Below, one piece after another: positions 61,959 through 64,000 of a stretch of 64,000 nt of DNA (the first letter of the stretch is position 1; every line of letters begins with the position of its first letter). The translations under genes were made by a program, and so were the position numbers. The stretch spans positions 372,001-436,000 of the forward strand of contig CAVPQY010000006.1 in the NCBI GenBank assembly GCA_963707695.1. Direction: 5' to 3'. The notes beneath the pieces are model-generated. The model was given only the letters and a program-made list of their open reading frames with translations, did no database searches and was not told the DNA's origin. The DNA is from JAOPZW01 sp963707695 (GTDB lineage Bacteria; Actinomycetota; Thermoleophilia; Solirubrobacterales; Solirubrobacteraceae).

Positions 61959-62852
61959 TCAGGCGGCTTGGGCGGTCGGCGCTCGGCGCGGCACGCGGAG
62001 CCGGAGCGCGCCGGCCTCGACTCCCACCGCGAACTTCTTGACCTTGCTGCGATCCCCGCCGTCGAGCTCGTAGCGGACCTTCCGGTCGAGCTTGACCTCC
62101 ACCGAGCGCGCACGCGTCGTGCGGACGAACGGCGACCGGTCCGGACGGCCGACCGCCGTGCGGCCGAGCGTCCGGACCCACTCGACGAGACCGTCGGCGG
62201 TGACGATCCCGAGCTCGAGCGAGCCGTCGTCCGGCCGGGCGTCGGGGAAGGCCGTCATGCCGCCGAAGAGCTGTCCCACGTTGCCGGCGAGGACGCAGCT
62301 CGCGGGCCCCTCGTACCAGTCGACGCCGTCGACCACGACCTCCGCGCCGAAGGCCGGCGGCGGCAGGTTGCGCGACCCGGCGTAGAGATACGCGAGCCGA
62401 CCGACGCGCTCCTTCAGCGCGTCGGCGCCGCGGATCATCGCGGCGTCGAACCCCGCGCCGGCCATCACGGCGAAGCGCTCGTCGTTGAAGCGCCCGACGT
62501 CGAGGCTCCGGGTGTCGCCGTGCAGCCCGATGGCGACCGCCGCGCCGATGTCGCGGGGGATCCCGAGGTTCGAGGCGAAGAGGTTCGCGGTGCCCGCCGG
62601 GACGACGGCGAGCCTCGCCGCCGAGCCGGCCAGGACGCCGACGCAGCGCCGGACCAGCCCGTCGCCGCCCCACGCGAAGACGACATCGGCGCCCTCGTCG
62701 AGCGCGCGGCGAACCTGGTCCGGCGCACGCTTGCTCTTCGGGACCTCCGCCCAGAACGGGTCGTCGATCCCCTGATCGGAGAGGACGCGGCGAAGCTCCG
62801 GCAGCCCGCCGCCCAGCGTCTTCCCGGCGTGCGCGACGACGGCGACGTTCAT
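61959..62852 (-). CDS. Diacylglycerol/lipid kinase (DagK/YegS family)
   Basis: This 297-residue kinase of the DagK/sphingosine-kinase fold has VVFAWGGDGLVRRCVGVLAG (nucleotide loop), VVPAGTANLFASNLGIPRDI and RFAVMAGAGFDAAMIRGADA, with CVLAGNVGQLFGGM in the second domain. It phosphorylates a lipid or diacylglycerol-like substrate. ATG at 62852 overlaps the stop of the PAP2 gene (ATGA). Pairing a lipid kinase with a PAP2 phosphatase suggests a phosphorylation-dephosphorylation couple, or remodelling of a lipid carrier. Confidence 0.9.
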   Translation of the reverse strand: MNVAVVAHAGKTLGGGLPELRRVLSDQGIDDPFWAEVPKSKRAPDQVRRALDEGADVVFAWGGDGLVRRCVGVLAGSAARLAVVPAGTANLFASNLGIPRDIGAAVAIGLHGDTRSLDVGRFNDERFAVMAGAGFDAAMIRGADALKERVGRLAYLYAGSRNLPPPAFGAEVVVDGVDWYEGPASCVLAGNVGQLFGGMTAFPDARPDDGSLELGIVTADGLVEWVRTLGRTAVGRPDRSPFVRTTRARSVEVKLDRKVRYELDGGDRSKVKKFAVGVEAGALRLRVPRRAPTAQAA

Positions 62853-63656
62853 GCCGCCTGCGTGCGCCGGGACGCCGCGGCGCGCCGGCGCGGCTCGGTG
62901 ACCGCGGAGCGCTCGGCCGCCGCACCCGCGGCCCGGCACGCGAAGAGCAGGACGCCGATCGCCGCGACGCCGATGACCGCGCCGCCCGCGACGTCGAGCG
63001 GGTGGTGCATGCCCCGGTACATCCTCGACATCGCGACGAACACGGGCAGGATGACGGCCACGGCCCACGCGACCACCCTCGTGGGCCGGCTGCGGATCCG
63101 CGACGTGAGCAGCAGCACCAGGCCGGCGTAGACCGCGATCGAGGCGGCCGTGTGACCCGACGGGAAGCTCGCGTCGGCGGGAAGCCCCTCGAGCCGGTGG
63201 ACATGCGGGCGGTCGCGGTGGATCGCGAGGGTCGTCACGCGGTAGGTGGCGGACTCCAGGGCGAGGACGAAGACGGCGAAGGCCGCGATGCGCCAGTGCC
63301 GCGCGATCGCGGCGCCGATGGCCACCAGCGCGGCGACGATGGGGAGGACCGGGCGCGCCGCCCATCGTGGAGCCGACGCTCGAGGCGTCGGTCTCGAACC
63401 CGGTCCGGTGCGCCGCCAGCGTGTGCACGAAGCGCTCGTCGGCGGAGCCGATGCCGGCGGTGTGGACCAGCACGTCGGTGACGAGCAGGCCGAGCGCGAT
63501 CGAGACCGCGGCGAGGGCCGCGAAGCCCAGCAGCAGCGCCGCCGCGAAGACCGCGACCGGGTGGCGTCCACCGAGCCGGCGCGCGAAGCGCTCCGCCGGG
63601 CCGCCGGTCCGGGCACGGAGCACCGGCACCTCCCGCGTCCTACGTGAGGCGTTCAT
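62849..63656 (-). CDS. PAP2-family membrane phosphatase (frameshifted)
   Basis: Lipid phosphate phosphatase of about 268 residues with an N-terminal helix (VAVFAAALLLGFAALAAVSI). The catalytic motifs are IHRDRPHVHRL (motif 1 type), SFPSGHTAASIAVYAGL (motif 2) and SRMYRGMHHPLDV (motif 3). An extra G near 63359-63361 splits the frame in the region SSVGSTMGGARPVLP; all catalytic residues lie downstream. It may act on undecaprenyl pyrophosphate or phosphatidic acid. ATG at 63656, first of the PAP2-DagK-DUF1206 unit. Confidence 0.86.
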
Positions 63657-63719
63657 CGCAGCTCTTCCCTCCTCGTCGATGCTGCGGAATCCGGGGTACC
63701 CCGTCCGGGAGGTCCTCAA

Positions 63720-64000
63720 ATGCCCGTCGTCCTCCTGATCCTCGTCGGCGGCCTCGTCGGCCTGTCCGTCGCCACCGCGGCGCTCCGCTGGCCGTCGCGT
63801 TCGGCCGGCGCTCCGCGGACGAGCGTCGCGGCGGCGCGGGAGGCGGGGCGGGCGGTCGCGCGACGTCCGCGGCTCGCGCGGTTCGCGCGGCGGACCGACC
63901 CCGAGGCCGCGACCGGACTGGCGCTGACGCTCGCGCTGATCGTGCTCGTCGGCGGCGGTCTCGCGCTCGCCGTGCTCGCGGCGCTCGTGCGCGGGACGAC
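63720..64000 (+). CDS. Membrane protein, probably a second PAP2-type phosphatase (partial)
   Basis: The gene starts at the ATG 63720 behind a good SD (GGGAGGT, 63708-63714) and runs off the window after 93 residues. It has an N-terminal helix (VVLLILVGGLVGLSVATAAL), an Arg-rich loop (RAVARRPRLARFARRTDPEA) and a second helix (GLALTLALIVLVGGGLALAV). The RTDPEAATGLALTLAL pattern resembles the N-terminus of some actinobacterial PAP2 phosphatases, but no catalytic motif is inside the window. It is divergent from the 62849-63656 PAP2 gene. Confidence 0.6.
   Translation, partial: MPVVLLILVGGLVGLSVATAALRWPSRSAGAPRTSVAAAREAGRAVARRPRLARFARRTDPEAATGLALTLALIVLVGGGLALAVLAALVRGT

Noticed and set aside
1..64000. 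CRISPR array, rRNA operon, IS element or prophage
   Set aside because: No regularly spaced repeats, rRNA signatures, transposases, terminal inverted repeats or phage structural genes were seen on either strand.

Overview
The window is very GC-rich DNA with dense, overlapping genes, mostly joined as GTGA or ATGA, and many GTG starts. It looks like an actinobacterium. A Thermoleophilia/Solirubrobacterales origin is my best guess. It rests on the conserved ffh-rpsP-khpA-rimM-trmD-rplS-lepB-rnhB-yraN-comM-dprA ... xer-whiG gene order, on a collagen-like surface protein of a type I associate with that group (56315-56995), and on a lipoprotein with WQRC-type repeats (45883-48033). No gene is a strict taxonomic proof.

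Layout. (1) 1-7514 is the translation, RNA-processing, secretion and DNA-uptake core operon. (2) 7525-17117 separates dprA from the recombinase/sigma pair. It carries a methyltransferase, thiD, ilvD, a hydrolase, a HAD phosphatase, a PlsC-like acyltransferase with an SDR partner, and an L,D-transpeptidase. (3) 17116-24228 holds a tyrosine recombinase, a WhiG-type sigma factor, an EF-G paralogue, a zinc-ribbon protein, an RNase HI-like protein and a type IV pilus ATPase. (4) 24270-34326 is metabolic and envelope accessory content: secreted S15 hydrolase with a DUF1254/1214 protein, DUF2277, NYN protein, FAD oxidase, NhaA-DsbA fusion, MBL and alpha/beta hydrolases, dodecin. (5) 34534-38593 is tRNA-Gly followed by a zinc-uptake locus: a Zur-like regulator facing znuB, znuC and a fused znuB-znuA gene, with a candidate Zur box in front. 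(6) 38650-49465 holds a reductase, an MFS exporter with a winged-helix tail and its operon, an acyl-CoA ligase, a LamG lipoprotein and a Tat-type phosphoesterase. (7) 49573-51443 is an SDR-ECF41 sigma pair with a matching ECF41-type promoter. (8) 51550-64000 is envelope content: a probable GH16 relic, a VIT1 protein, two membrane glycan synthases (one fused to a deacetylase), a heavily frameshifted cNMP-TrxR-like gene, a collagen-like protein, DUF1206, a lipid kinase and two PAP2-type proteins (the second cut by the window end).

Two features run through the whole window. First, many transcription units begin with a TANNNT box only 5-9 bases before the start codon, which points to leaderless mRNAs. 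Second, about ten otherwise sound genes are broken by single-base indels, nearly all extra G or C. This looks more like residual sequencing or assembly error than gene decay, except perhaps at 54608-56293. I saw no CRISPR array, rRNA, intact insertion sequence or prophage.
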